This document shows positions 1-10,136 of a stretch of 64,000 nt of DNA, piece by piece. The stretch spans positions 2,542,001-2,606,000 of the forward strand of contig NC_039486.1 of assembly GCF_003590095.1 (NCBI RefSeq). The letters are read 5' to 3'. Source of the stretch: Trichoplusia ni (lineage: Eukaryota; Arthropoda; Insecta; Lepidoptera; Noctuidae). The notes beneath the pieces are model-generated. The model was not told where the DNA came from, searched no databases, and saw nothing but the letters and a program-made list of their open reading frames with translations. Within the stretch, counting starts at the first letter, position 1; each line of letters starts with the position of its first letter. The translations under genes were made by a program, and so were the position numbers.

Positions 1-589
1 ATAAACACAAATAGAATTTTAATGTGCTCATGCGAATATAAATACCTATGGGCTTTTGAATAACGTGAAGTTTAAATTAGAGGAGTTTTATAGAGGTTTT
101 TAATTTCTAATTCGTTTAACATATATTATGAACCTCTTATAAGAGAAAGTGTATATTAAGCAATAATTTGTAAGAAAATAAAACCGTAGTATGAAAATAC
201 TTTTAGAATACAAATTTTTTTTTTTGTAAAAAGTAAGTAAGTTTTAGTGAAATAACTTTTGTTTACACAAGACTACAGATTCAATAAAGTTTTACTTAAA
301 AGTAATAAATTCATTGAATCGCTGTCTTACTGATTACAAAAAGGTGAAAGTTTTTCATTCGCCAATTGTCTCTAAAACTTTTATAGTTAATGTTAACGCA
401 TTACAGCAACATTAAAACGATGTAGAAATTATATCGTTATCTACAAAACTTTTTCAATTGTATAGCAATCGTCTCGTATCATATAAAAGTCTTTAGTGAA
501 AGTAGCCGGTCAATACTAATACCAATCAATAGTATCGTCGTATTCAAGTAACTGTCTTATTTAGAATTCACTCCATTGTAACAACAGGC
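1..589. other. AT-rich DNA, no gene seen
   Basis: No supportable coding region or structural RNA. The right part (about 430-575) is a divergent copy of a sequence found again at about 6285-6395 on the other side of the LINE; that pair is listed separately. Confidence 0.5.
427..575 (+). repeat. Left copy of a divergent repeat flanking the LINE
   Basis: This stretch shares ordered blocks with 6285-6395: 'atcgttat', 'tcgtatcat', 'agccg.gggtcaata', 'gtatcg.cgtat' and 'caagtaactgtc'. The blocks keep the same order and orientation, with small gaps and substitutions. I read it as an old interspersed or tandem repeat into which the LINE later landed. It does not look like a target-site duplication, because it is too long and too divergent. 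Confidence 0.5.
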
Positions 590-839
590 ACATGAGTTCA
601 TAATATTGTGCTAATTTATCCTGGCCGATTCTTCGGCCGCTGGTGTCACAGGACAACAGACAGCTATACGAGACATAGCACCGCCATTATAGTGCGTAAA
701 TAGATTTGCACTCTCTGTTCCCCTACTCTCATAGCCTCTCATTAGACACAACAACATTTGAGTCGTTGCCTTGCAAGGGATTGAACTGGGACATTTAGTA
801 ATCTTGCTATCTTACTACAAGGGTAAACCAACGGGCGTT

Positions 840-1683
840 ACAATGATGTTTTGATGTAGAGGGCGCTGCTCCCACAGTAAACAGTAGCTCCGTGAAATTT
901 TAATTAATAAAATACTTAAAGTACATAACATAAATAAATACAGTGAAATACATAATCTATGAACTCTAATAAAAGTGTAAAAACGTTATCTAACATCAGT
1001 GAGTCCAAATAAAAAAGTTACAAAGATTTTTAAAAATTTGCCGCCAAGTGTTCAAAAACATTGTCAAACAGTGATAATAGTGATTTGACCGAACTAAAGT
1101 GCCAGTGAAAAGTACATTTATCGTGCGTAGTAACTTGCCTAAACTCCTGCGGGCGTAAAATCCACAAAACACTACAAACTTTCAATTTTAATAATTTTTC
1201 ATATCAGTTATAAAATTTAAATTCGTAACTTTTGTACTTCATAAACAAAGACCACAGATAACATAACTGTTACAATACTTAAAAAAGCTCCATCTATGAG
1301 ACATTGGATAAACTACCAAAATACTTGGACAATTACTTGATAATTTTATTAGTAAAAAAAACAAAACAGTGAAGAATAAATGTGCAGTGTTTTAATTGTC
1401 TAAACCTTAATGCTAAAGAACTCCAAGAAGTTTACTGTGAATTTAAAGTGATAAAAAAGGGGTCGTCAAGAAAAAAATTGAAAAATTCCCCGACAAACTT
1501 TTAAAACGTTAAATTCGCTCCAAACAAACAGTACTTAAATTTCGTCTTAGATCACAGCTGATGTCATAGCTCTGTGTACAGATAGTGACGGTCACAGGTG
1601 ACGAGTCGTGAGTTCGAGACTGGCATAAGAATTTGTATTTTTGAAGATTTTTCAATTTGTAATATTTCATTTAAAATATCAGT
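840..1683 (+). promoter_or_regulatory. LINE 5' untranslated region
   Basis: AT-rich leader before ORF1. LINEs of this group carry an internal promoter in this region; I see no specific motif that I would call. The leader ends at the ATG of ORF1 (1684), which lies in the context 'tcagtatgaat'. Confidence 0.45.
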
Positions 1684-2718
1684 ATGAATTTCTTACAAAA
1701 TATAACTATTCGGAAAAAAGCGAAGACGCCAGTTATTACTTTGAATGAAAGCAAAACATCTACGTGCACTTCGACATTCAGTGACGCAAGTAGTTTACCT
1801 GATTTATCTGAAGATGTCGCTAGCAGCAGCGAACATGACAAAATATCAGATTTAAATTACCAAATTAACAGACTCACGATCGAACTAAACAGTGCTCTCC
1901 AAAAAATAGAAACACTGTCTCAAGAAAACCAGAAACTCAAAGATATAAATAAGGAATTACAAAAATCTGATAATACCAGTCCTATACAACAAACACCCAA
2001 AAATACGCTCCAATGTAACTCAGACCGAGCGAAAGAGGCACAGGCGCCTGAAGAAGATACTCTTAAGTCACCAAAACCAGCACCAGTTCAAGATCATGAG
2101 AGCTACAAGAAGTTCAAGCGTAAAATTTGTATAATCAGCGAGAATAAACATAACAACATATTGACCATTGCCGAAAGGAAGTTCGAAAACTCTGAGCTAT
2201 GCCACTACTTAACACCAAATGGTGGACTTAATACTATCATAAGTAATCTAGCACCTAAATTGAAAACATTCACTATGAATGACTACTGTATGATATTGAT
2301 TGGTGAAACAGATTTTTTAACTACTCAAGATTACTCTAAACTCATTTCCTACGTAAGAGAATGCCTCAAAGCTATTCAACATACTAATGTAATCCTGTGC
2401 ATGCCAACGTATAAGATAGGTTTAAATTATTATACACTTTTTAACAGAAGAGTAGAACAGTTCATAAACTTACTTTGCCGAGATGTAGTTACACACGAAT
2501 ATGCTTATATTTTTGACTCGAATAAAAATATAACATGGGACTCCGCAATGTACAGAATACATAAGGGAACTCTTAACAATTATGGCATGCAAGTAATCTT
2601 TGATGACATCGTCACATACATAAATTATATTCATGAATGTAATTATGTTAATTTTGAATACGGAGAAACTAATAATATAAAACAAAACGAGACTCCTGAG
2701 CAGTTATTTCTATTATAA
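1684..2718 (+). CDS. LINE ORF1 protein, coiled coil plus esterase-like domain
   Basis: A 344-residue ORF1. Residues 1-53 are Ser/Thr-rich and probably disordered. Residues about 54-94 have the heptad spacing of a coiled coil, which in this family mediates multimerisation. Residues about 95-140 are a polar linker. Residues about 147-315 resemble the SGNH/esterase-type domain known in some CR1-group ORF1 proteins: a first beta strand followed by ISEN (151-154) where GDS is expected, then GETD (207-210) at the block-III position, and a late 'H..L.NYG' segment (293-301). The catalytic Ser of the first block is not evident, so enzymatic activity is doubtful. No CCHC zinc knuckle is present. The role is presumably binding the element RNA as part of the ribonucleoprotein. 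The ATG at 1684 is the first in the frame. Confidence 0.75.
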   Translation: MNFLQNITIRKKAKTPVITLNESKTSTCTSTFSDASSLPDLSEDVASSSEHDKISDLNYQINRLTIELNSALQKIETLSQENQKLKDINKELQKSDNTSPIQQTPKNTLQCNSDRAKEAQAPEEDTLKSPKPAPVQDHESYKKFKRKICIISENKHNNILTIAERKFENSELCHYLTPNGGLNTIISNLAPKLKTFTMNDYCMILIGETDFLTTQDYSKLISYVRECLKAIQHTNVILCMPTYKIGLNYYTLFNRRVEQFINLLCRDVVTHEYAYIFDSNKNITWDSAMYRIHKGTLNNYGMQVIFDDIVTYINYIHECNYVNFEYGETNNIKQNETPEQLFLL

Positions 2719-5560
2719 ACATCTTAATTTATTGCACCAAAATATTGCTGGCTTATTAAATAAAAGTAACGAACTTGTCGTCTGCATTGAAGAGATGTCA
2801 AATAATAATACAAAAATTGACATAATTTGCCTGTCAGAACACTTTATGATTATTGATAACGAAAGTTCACTATTTATACCTGATTATACTTTGGCAGCAT
2901 GTTATTCTAGAGAAAATAGTAAGAGAGGTGGTACATGTATTCTAGTCAGGAAAGGTCATCAATTTAAAGAACTAAATAGCATTAAAAAACTGTCTATAGT
3001 CGGAATATTTGAATGTTGTGCAATTGATTTAATGACATATAAAACAATTATTGTGTGTATATACCGGGTACCTAAAAGTAATAACTTGAATATTTTTTTT
3101 GATCAATTAGAAAAAATGCTAGATATCCTAAAAAGAGAGAATCCAAATAGAAATGTTGTGATTGCAGGTGATTACAATATAGATTCTCTAAAGCGAAATT
3201 ATACTTTATTACAATTAGAATGTCTGCTACTAAATTTTAATTTAAAGTTAGAATTGTTTCAGACAACTCGACATTCAAGTGGAACCTGCATCGATAACTT
3301 TGCTCATAATTTTGGTAGGAAGTGTAAATCTGAAGTTATTGACTTTGGTCTCTCAGACCACACAGCGCAAATTTTAAAATTACCCGTTACTAAAGTTTTT
3401 TTAATAGAACAATGGCGAATAAAAAGACGTGACTATAGTAAATGTAACTTACAAAAATTTAAAAATTACTTGCAAGATTTATCATTTTCAGATATTTATG
3501 ATATGGATAATCCCAATCAAGCCTATAATTTGTTTATGCACACTTTTAAATTGATATATAACTTATGCTTCCCTATAAAAAGGGTTACTGTTAGAATTAA
3601 AGACAAACAACAGTGGATATCACGTGGAATAAAACTTTGTAGCAAAAAAAAGAGAGCATTGATGTGGAACTATAGACATAATAAGAATGTAACTAACAAA
3701 ACTAAATTTAAAAAGTATTCAAAATTGTATAAAACCATAATTCATTTAACTCAAAAAGCACAAAACACGTATAAAATAAAAACAGCATCTAATAAATCAA
3801 AAGCTACATGGGCAATCATTAATAAGTCCAAGAATAACATACCTAAAAATATTATCAATTCCATAAGAGTAAGCGACCAAATTATAACTAATCCAAAGGA
3901 AATCGCAAATTATTTCAACGACTATTTTATCGAAAAAATTAAGCCCATCTTAGGATCAGGTGACAAAGTAACTTCATTAATAAGGCATTCAAATAAATCC
4001 ATGTTTATGGCACCAAGTACACCGTACGATATCTTTAAAATCATCAGGTCACTAAAAAATACTACAAGTGTTGGACATGATGAAGTATCCACTGTCGTAG
4101 TTAAGCACGTTGCATCCGAAATCTGCGAACATCTAAGTTACATTATGAACTTGTGTATTAACACGGGACTATACCCAGACAGTCTCAAAAAGTCTATTGT
4201 AAAACCGTTGTTTAAAAAAGATGATAAACAAAACATGAATTGCTATAGACCCATAGCACTTATTCCCATTCTCTCTAAAATATTCGAAAAATACATATAT
4301 GAACAAATTTACAATTATCTAGAAAAATTTAATATTCTTACTAATAATCAAAAAGGATTTCGAAAGAATAAAACTATAAATCTGGCAGTTTTTGATGTCT
4401 TGAGTGCAGTCATGAATAATGTAGATAATAGGACACCGGTATGCGCTGTATTTTGTGACATGACTCAAGCGTTCGATTACGTTAGTCATGACATTTTATT
4501 AAAAAAATTAGAAGCATATGGCATCCGCGGAAATGTATTAAATTTGATAGAATCATATCTCAAAAACCGTGAAATATATACTGAGATCTCTAAAATTAAT
4601 TTGAAAAGTAAAAAAGAAGAAAACTTTCAGTCTTCTAAACGTGCAGTTAAATATGGAGTTCCCCAAGGGAGTGTGTTAGGTCCGCTCTTGTTTATAATTT
4701 ATATAAACGACCTCCCAAAGGTGACTCGTAATCCCATTTCCCTTTTTGCAGATGACAGTACGATAACAATAAAATGTAGTAACAAAACCACATATGAAAA
4801 TGAAATTAATAATACCGTAAAATCAGTAATAGAATGGCTTAATAACAATAATTTAAAAATAAATCTAGCAAAAACTAAAATCATGCACTTCAGCCAAAAA
4901 ACAGCCGCACCAGACATTAATATCACATACCAAGGAACAGCTATCAATAAAGCTGACACTACAAAATTTTTAGGTATTACTATTGATAGAAATCTTAACT
5001 GGAAAGCCCATACAGAAGACCTCAATAAGAAAATAAACTCCTCATCCTATGCCCTCTATAGACTCTCTCGAGTTATAAGTAATGAAGCGCTCTGCACGGC
5101 CTATCACGGTATGGTTGGTTCAGTCCTCAGGTTCGGAATCTTATATTGGGGAAATTCCACAAACAGAGAAATTATCTTTAAGTCACAGAAGCGTTGTATC
5201 AGAGCTATGTTCGGGTTAAAAGTTACAGACAGCTGCAAACCGTTTTTCATTGAACACAAAATATTGACTCTGCCATCTCTTTTTATATTCGAAGTAGCAA
5301 ATTTTGTTCGGAATAATCCACATATTTTTAAAAAACAAGCTGACACTTTAATCCGTAACCGTAGAAAAAACGACTACCTCAGTATAGTAAGTTCAAAAAC
5401 TACCTTAAAGAATAAAAGTGTTTTCTGTTTGGCGCCGAAAATATATAACAAATTACCCAAAGAAGTAAAAGAAATGCCACATGCCTTATTTAAAGCCCAT
5501 TTTAAAAGGTATTTATTAGATAAATGCTACTATAGCATACAAGATTTTTTAAGTGAGTGA
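2681..5560 (+). CDS. LINE ORF2 protein, endonuclease and reverse transcriptase
   Basis: This protein carries out target-primed reverse transcription. Counting from the Leu codon at 2732 (942 residues), the APE-type endonuclease covers about 1-215: NIAGL (4-8), E36 in LSEH, YR (111-112), GDYNID (146-151) and the terminal SDH (208-210). The reverse transcriptase follows: YRPIAL, then D576 in the 'FCDMTQAFD' block, GVPQGSVLGP (642-651) and FADD (672-675), so the three catalytic Asp are present. The C-terminal region ends with a 'YNKLP...FK..L.....YSIQDFL' pattern common in CR1-like elements. The frame is open from 2681 and overlaps the end of ORF1 by 38 nt in a different frame. The first in-frame ATG is at 2795, inside the endonuclease, so translation probably starts by reinitiation, frameshift or a non-AUG codon. 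No premature stop is seen. Confidence 0.88.
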   Translation, partial: NKTRLLSSYFYYKHLNLLHQNIAGLLNKSNELVVCIEEMSNNNTKIDIICLSEHFMIIDNESSLFIPDYTLAACYSRENSKRGGTCILVRKGHQFKELNSIKKLSIVGIFECCAIDLMTYKTIIVCIYRVPKSNNLNIFFDQLEKMLDILKRENPNRNVVIAGDYNIDSLKRNYTLLQLECLLLNFNLKLELFQTTRHSSGTCIDNFAHNFGRKCKSEVIDFGLSDHTAQILKLPVTKVFLIEQWRIKRRDYSKCNLQKFKNYLQDLSFSDIYDMDNPNQAYNLFMHTFKLIYNLCFPIKRVTVRIKDKQQWISRGIKLCSKKKRALMWNYRHNKNVTNKTKFKKYSKLYKTIIHLTQKAQNTYKIKTASNKSKATWAIINKSKNNIPKNIINSIRVSDQIITNPKEIANYFNDYFIEKIKPILGSGDKVTSLIRHSNKSMFMAPSTPYDIFKIIRSLKNTTSVGHDEVSTVVVKHVASEICEHLSYIMNLCINTGLYPDSLKKSIVKPLFKKDDKQNMNCYRPIALIPILSKIFEKYIYEQIYNYLEKFNILTNNQKGFRKNKTINLAVFDVLSAVMNNVDNRTPVCAVFCDMTQAFDYVSHDILLKKLEAYGIRGNVLNLIESYLKNREIYTEISKINLKSKKEENFQSSKRAVKYGVPQGSVLGPLLFIIYINDLPKVTRNPISLFADDSTITIKCSNKTTYENEINNTVKSVIEWLNNNNLKINLAKTKIMHFSQKTAAPDINITYQGTAINKADTTKFLGITIDRNLNWKAHTEDLNKKINSSSYALYRLSRVISNEALCTAYHGMVGSVLRFGILYWGNSTNREIIFKSQKRCIRAMFGLKVTDSCKPFFIEHKILTLPSLFIFEVANFVRNNPHIFKKQADTLIRNRRKNDYLSIVSSKTTLKNKSVFCLAPKIYNKLPKEVKEMPHALFKAHFKRYLLDKCYYSIQDFLSE

Positions 5561-5820
5561 TGCATTGTATATATTTTACATTCGCTTTTATTGGTGGCAT
5601 TGATCTTTGTATTGTAACTACTGAATTTTATTGTAATTATTTTTTATTTTCTTTTATATAGAGTCAGTGTACTTGTGTATATCTTAAGTTAGCTTAAGTA
5701 CCATTTAAATTTTGTACGCCACAATGTGGCAGAACATGAGTTCATAATATTTATTCTAAGACCTATGCCTGTACCATGTTTTACAAAATAAAAATATCTT
5801 TATCTTTATCTTTATCTTTA
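5561..5820 (+). other. LINE 3' untranslated region and TCTTTA tail
   Basis: AT-rich 3' region with AATAAA-like words, ending in about four TCTTTA units. Such short-repeat tails replace poly(A) in CR1/L2-type elements. It contains the 18-mer 'acatgagttcataatatt' at 5734-5751, which also occurs at 590-607 upstream of the element. Confidence 0.7.
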
Positions 5821-5974
5821 ATGTTTTCAGGATAAAAAATGAGATTATATAACACAAGTGTCGATTCAAAAGACAAAGTATTGTCGACAAAACTTATTCT
5901 AATGCAGTTTGCTGCCAATCAAAAACTAACACTTACACAAATAATACTCGTAAAAATACGGAATACTTTTCATG

Positions 5975-6100
5975 AAACGGATAGCCGAGTGGCAGATATT
6001 ATCACGCCAAACCAACACGATGTAAAGCAGGCGAATGGTTGGTCTAAATCTGGGTGTCTTTATGCTTCTAAAACCCCCTGCCGCGCAAGGGTTATTTTTT
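5975..6100 (+). repeat. tRNA-like SINE, degraded copy
   Basis: It begins 'cggatagccgagtgg', the A-box-like head shared with the copies near 14.5, 26.7 and 46.3 kb. It ends with a block resembling their 3' end ('aaaacccc..ccgcgcaaggg'). The middle, including the B box, is poorly conserved. Confidence 0.55.
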
Positions 6101-6284
6101 TTTTAAATAGTATACCGAAAATCGTGTTGAAATTATCCCGTCTATTATTTAAATCTTATCCTGTTTGTTTTGTACAATAAATATCACCTCACTTTAACAA
6201 AAAGTATAAGTTAAAATCAGTCCTCACGAGGCATCATTAAAAAGACAAAACAGTTCCACATCCATCTTGCCTAATATAAAACCT

Positions 6285-6430
6285 TTTAAATCGTATCGTT
6301 ATCGTGTCGTATCATCTAAATACGTGAGTCGGTAATAGCCGCGGGTCAATACGCGTATTGTATCGCCGTATCCAAGTAACTGTCGGCCTCATCAAGTATT
6401 GACCGGTCCGTATCGACCGACACACTTGTC
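6285..6430 (+). repeat. Right copy of a divergent repeat flanking the LINE
   Basis: Partner of the 427-575 copy. It is better preserved and more GC-rich, with several CG-containing words ('gccgcgggtcaatacgcgt', 'gaccggtccgtatcgaccg'). Function unknown. Confidence 0.5.
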
Positions 6431-7337
6431 CACAATACCTATGGTAATTTGTGTTATTGCCTCCTGTATTATTGTAGTTCTGTTTAGATTAGACTATAAC
6501 TAGATATTGGTGGTTAGGTTATTTTGTGATATTAAAAACAAATATTGTGTTTCTTTGTTTATTTATTTGAAGTTTAAATTTCAGGAAGATTGATTGATTG
6601 ATCGATGTCAATCGTTTTGATGTAATGGGACATACATTTTAATTATCTTTTCTTTAATCTATTCTGTTTCTAAAATAGGTCTCACTAGATAAAATCGAAT
6701 ATCTTTTCTTTTAGTATAACAAATTAATTTTGTCATACATCAATCTTACTCTGGAACGTACCACAAGTCAGAGTAATGTAGTATATTAAATAAAAACATA
6801 AACAACTTCGTTCTAAAACAGTCAGGTATAAAAATAGAATTTCAAAAATATATGAAAATAATTTATATTGGATTTAAATAAAGTTCCAGATAAGTACAAA
6901 CTTTAACGATAAAATACCAGTAACAAATATAGGCTTATTTTTTACAGTTTACCTTAATTTAGCTGAAAATGATCTAAAGTGCAATCTGTCACATACAATA
7001 TGAGTGATCACCGCACGGCTACGGCCGGCTGCCAAACATCAACCGCAGTCAAAGACATGAAGAATAACGGCAGCTTCTATGAAATATTCATCTTAATTTA
7101 ACTCAACATTAATATTTGATATTAACACATTTATTTGGTGCATCTGGTTGTCTTGCTACAGATGCTAATATAACACAGCTTTCAGTCAACGCCATCTAGT
7201 GTTCAACTAAACCAAGCTTATAATATATGTATATGACAATTAATAAACTTACTTACATGTTTCTGAAATTCATACATGACATAGATAAAATATACCCAAA
7301 CACAGAACATATACATAGGATTGAGCATCACAAGAAT
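6431..7337. other. Unassigned AT-rich DNA
   Basis: No gene or clear repeat. A short GATT/GATC-rich stretch lies at about 6588-6605. Confidence 0.4.
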
Positions 7338-7400
7338 CATTCTGCCTGGGTGGGAATCGTACCCACGATCTCCAGTATAGCAGTCAGGTTTACTTTCAAT
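7338..7400 (-). repeat. tRNA-like SINE head fragment
   Basis: Read on the minus strand, it contains a B-box-like 'gggtacgattcccaccc' preceded by a 'ggagatcgt' block. It is a fragment only, with no body or tail. Confidence 0.5.
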
Positions 7401-7847
7401 GGCTTTGTTTTAATATGATCCCTTTTTAATGAATTTTAAAAAAGTTTCTATTTGGCTGTATCTTTTTTCAGTATCTTGTGATGATGTGATGAAGTGGCAG
7501 ATTATAGTGATGTTGATGGAAAAATACGATTTTCCTTGGCCGAGACGAAAAACAAGAAACAAAACCCATATGTTTTTATTAATATTTCAACAAAAGTATA
7601 GAATTCTCTTAAATTTGCTAATTATAGTAGATAAATGCCTACTAGAAATAAAACACAATACAAATTCCGAGAAATCGATTAATCAAAATGCAAATACATA
7701 TCCGGCAATAATTAGTTCAATTAAAATAGTGACAAGTGAACGTCCACAATAATACAGGGTAATTAATTTATCAGAGTCCGAAATAGCATCAGGTCACTGA
7801 ACTTTAAATTAATGAAAGATACAAATTTTGCATGCGATATGAATGTT

Positions 7848-7905
7848 TGTAAAGCCCCCGCGACGCAAGGATAAAATTACTTAGTACGGGAGTCTCATAA
7901 AAATA
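7848..7905 (+). repeat. 3' end fragment of the tRNA-like SINE
   Basis: 'taaagcccccgcgacgcaag' followed by 'ttacttagtacggga' matches the 3' part of the SINE at 26.7 kb ('aaagccctcgcgacacaagg', then 'ccttactgcgga'). Confidence 0.6.
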
Positions 7906-7949
7906 TTAAACTAAACTAAATAAAAAAAAGAATGGGATTGAGAGGGTCA

Positions 7950-8167
7950 CTTCAGCCGCATGGACAGTGATCGCTGGGCCAAAGTCACCACACTATTTGA
8001 GCCAGCGGATTGACGGTGTCGCCGTGGGAGGCCTAGGAAGCGGTGGTGTGACGATCTAAACGCTTACCACAAGGGCTGGTTCCATGAGGCCCAGAACAGA
8101 AAATCGTGGAAGAATTTGGTGAATTCTTTTGCCCAGCTGTGAGACACAGTGGGCTAGATAAAAAAAA
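7950..8167 (+). pseudogene. LINE ORF2 C-terminal remnant
   Basis: Plus-strand translation gives the C-terminal signature of a LINE polyprotein: 'RWAKVTTLFEPAD', one in-frame stop, then 'RGRPRKRWCDDL', 'W....QNRKSWKNL' and 'SFAQL' ending in a stop, followed by a short A-rich run. The pattern (GRP.RRW.DD, W...A.DR..WK, AFAQ) is typical of RTE/R1-like LINE C-termini in insects. It is 5'-truncated, carries a stop, and is not functional. Confidence 0.7.
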
Positions 8168-8448
8168 TACTGTTACAAATCTTATCACTATATTTTAGTG
8201 ATATATATTTGAGTTCAAATATGTGAATCGAATGGAAAGGATGCATAAACTTGCAAAGAGAGTCAACAAAATACGAAAAACAGCACATAAAATCATTCTT
8301 CACTTCACAATATCACATCAATAAATTTACTTTGAAGACGTTCAAAGGAAGTCGATAGTAGCGTTATATTAAAAAAAAAACTGCTAATATGTGGCTTTTA
8401 GTACAAACACTTAATTTTGTCATTTGTGCTTTCAGTGTGTCATAGGAG

Positions 8449-8580
8449 TATGATTGCACTGTCACCATGCCAAACCTACTGTACACGACGGGTCGCGGAT
8501 TCGACCTCCACGTAGGACAAGCATTTGTGTGAATCATAAATCCTTATTCTGATTCTAGATTCTAGAGCATGTGACTGGAA
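8449..8580 (+). repeat. tRNA-like SINE
   Basis: It contains 'caccatgccaaacctactg', a B-box-like 'gggtcgcggattcgacctcc', 'taggacaagcatttgtgtga' and a 3' block 'gagcatgtgactgg'. The order matches the better copies at 14.5 and 26.7 kb. The A-box end is degraded. Confidence 0.65.
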
Positions 8581-9007
8581 TATTCGACAAAAATATTTAA
8601 TTTCTAAGTTTCCAGTAGAGATTATTTTCAATAACTGAAAAAATGATAATCACAAAATGTAATAGTGTGTGTACAGGTATTTTAATGTGTTATTAACATT
8701 AGACTTTTTTTTGACGACCTTAATTTATTATCTGTCAAAAGCATTAACTCAAATTAAACCGGATAACATAAAATCTCCATCCTTTACGAGTTTATACATG
8801 AGGCTATCGAAAATATTAATCGGCTTGTTGCCAACATACAATACAGTACAACAGTGCGTCCATTCATTTATATATTAATATGTGTGCCGCCTATTATATC
8901 ATTAACGACTCAAATTACGAATATAATGAGGATGTATGCGTAGAATTCATAAAAAAACGCCAAATTATTATATCTTTCGATTACTTTTTGTTGTTGGCAA
9001 ATATTCA

Positions 9008-9285
9008 TACTAGCTGTGTCCTACGACTTCGTCAGTTAGAAGATATAATTTAGGAATTTTTAAACGGAAGCCCTCGAAAATGAATATTTTTCCCGTTTTT
9101 GCCACATTTTCCATTGTATCTTCACTCCTTTTAGTTGCAGCGTGATGTTATATAGCCTAAAACTTTCCTCGATGAATGGTCTATTGATCACAACAGATTT
9201 TTTCAATTTGAACTAGTAGTTCCTGAGATTTGCGCGTCCAAACAAACAAACCAACTCTTCAGATTCATATATTAAGTATAGAGTA
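9008..9285 (+). repeat. 'ctagctg' RTE-tail-like repeat, copy 1
   Basis: About 275 bp starting 'actagctgtgtcctacgact' and ending 'tcatatattaagtatag'. Internal blocks such as 'ttccattgtatcttc', 'agcgtgatg', 'tatagcctaaa' and 'cctgagatt.gcg.....aaacaaacaaa' are shared in order with 12007-12261 and 51657-51924. It resembles the 3' part of RTE-type LINEs common in Lepidoptera. Confidence 0.7.
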
Positions 9286-10136
9286 TCGATTGGCTTGTCC
9301 TTATTTTTGTCGCGCGATTGTAGAATGTGGGTGATGACAATTTTAAACGTGTTTTCAAAACATATATTATGTTCTTGTTTTTTTTGCGTTTGGCATCAAG
9401 GGGCACGCCCTGTGACGTAGTTTTATTGACTTAATTTATAGCATGACATGAATTTATAGTATTGATCTCGTTTTTCTTCTGTCCGGGATGGCAGAGTTGC
9501 TTGGTGAATTCATGAAAGCTAATATCATTAACTTGTAAAATTTGCCTGTTACTCAATGTTATTTATTTAGGTCACAGAAATCGAATTTGTTTTTAATTTT
9601 GTTACTGGTTTTATTTCGATTACCGCAATGTGGAACATAATAGTTTAAAAACCTAACAGGGTGAATTAAATCTTTTACTTTAAAAAGTGATCAACACTAT
9701 TTTACAAAACTCCTGAGAAATATGTGAGCCATCGAAGAGTTTAACTCTCTAGCATTTTCATTGATGTTAAACGTATTTCAGTGACGTCACTCGCTGCGAA
9801 CGGATGTCAAATGACGTCATTTGACAACAAACTATCGTCTGCCGATCTCTGTCGTCGGCAAAGTGCCATCCGACAGTAAGCCTTTACCTTCAAACGATTC
9901 AGATCGTAATCCGACCTAACCCCATTCTGAATTTACAAAATGTATTTTCCTATAAAGAAAAATGAGTCAAGTGCGAATCGAACTTGTGATACTGAGGTTT
10001 TTGTATTTAGAGGCTAGAGGTTTTATAAAAAAATAGCCACCTATCATTAACTAACATTTATAAACTAACTGTTCAACTGTTCAATTATTTAATGCATTAT
10101 ATTTGTTAGTACAGGTACAACAGAATCTGATAAACA
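9286..10136. other. Unassigned DNA containing a CRE palindrome pair
   Basis: No gene. It holds the two CRE-centred palindromes at 9780-9826 (separate entry) and otherwise AT-rich sequence. Confidence 0.4.
9780..9826. promoter_or_regulatory. Two palindromic CRE/ATF-like sites 30 bp apart
   Basis: Bases 9780-9791 are the 12-bp palindrome agtgacgtcact. Bases 9805-9826 are a perfect 22-bp palindrome centred on atgacgtcat with flanks tgtca/tgaca. Both are centred on TGACGTCA, the binding site of CREB/ATF bZIP dimers, and their centres are exactly 30 bp apart. Regulatory use is inference. Confidence 0.45.

Larger units (their letters stand above)
840..5820 (+). mobile_element. Near full-length CR1/Jockey-group LINE
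   Basis: A non-LTR retrotransposon on the plus strand. It has an AT-rich 5' untranslated region rich in 'agtg' words, an ORF1 (1684-2718), an ORF2 (about 2681-5560), a 3' untranslated region and a tail of repeated TCTTTA units (about 5797-5820). Both ORFs are open with no internal stops, which suggests a young insertion. A tail of short tandem repeats instead of poly(A), and the endonuclease plus FADD-type reverse transcriptase, are typical of the CR1/L2/Daphne side of the Jockey superfamily. I cannot assign the clade more closely without a tree. The 5' boundary is uncertain: anything from about 600 to 850 is possible. No clear target-site duplication was found next to the tail. Confidence 0.85.

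Noticed and set aside
2470..5346. Minus-strand frames inside the LINE
   Set aside because: Shadows of ORF1 and ORF2 in AT-rich coding DNA.
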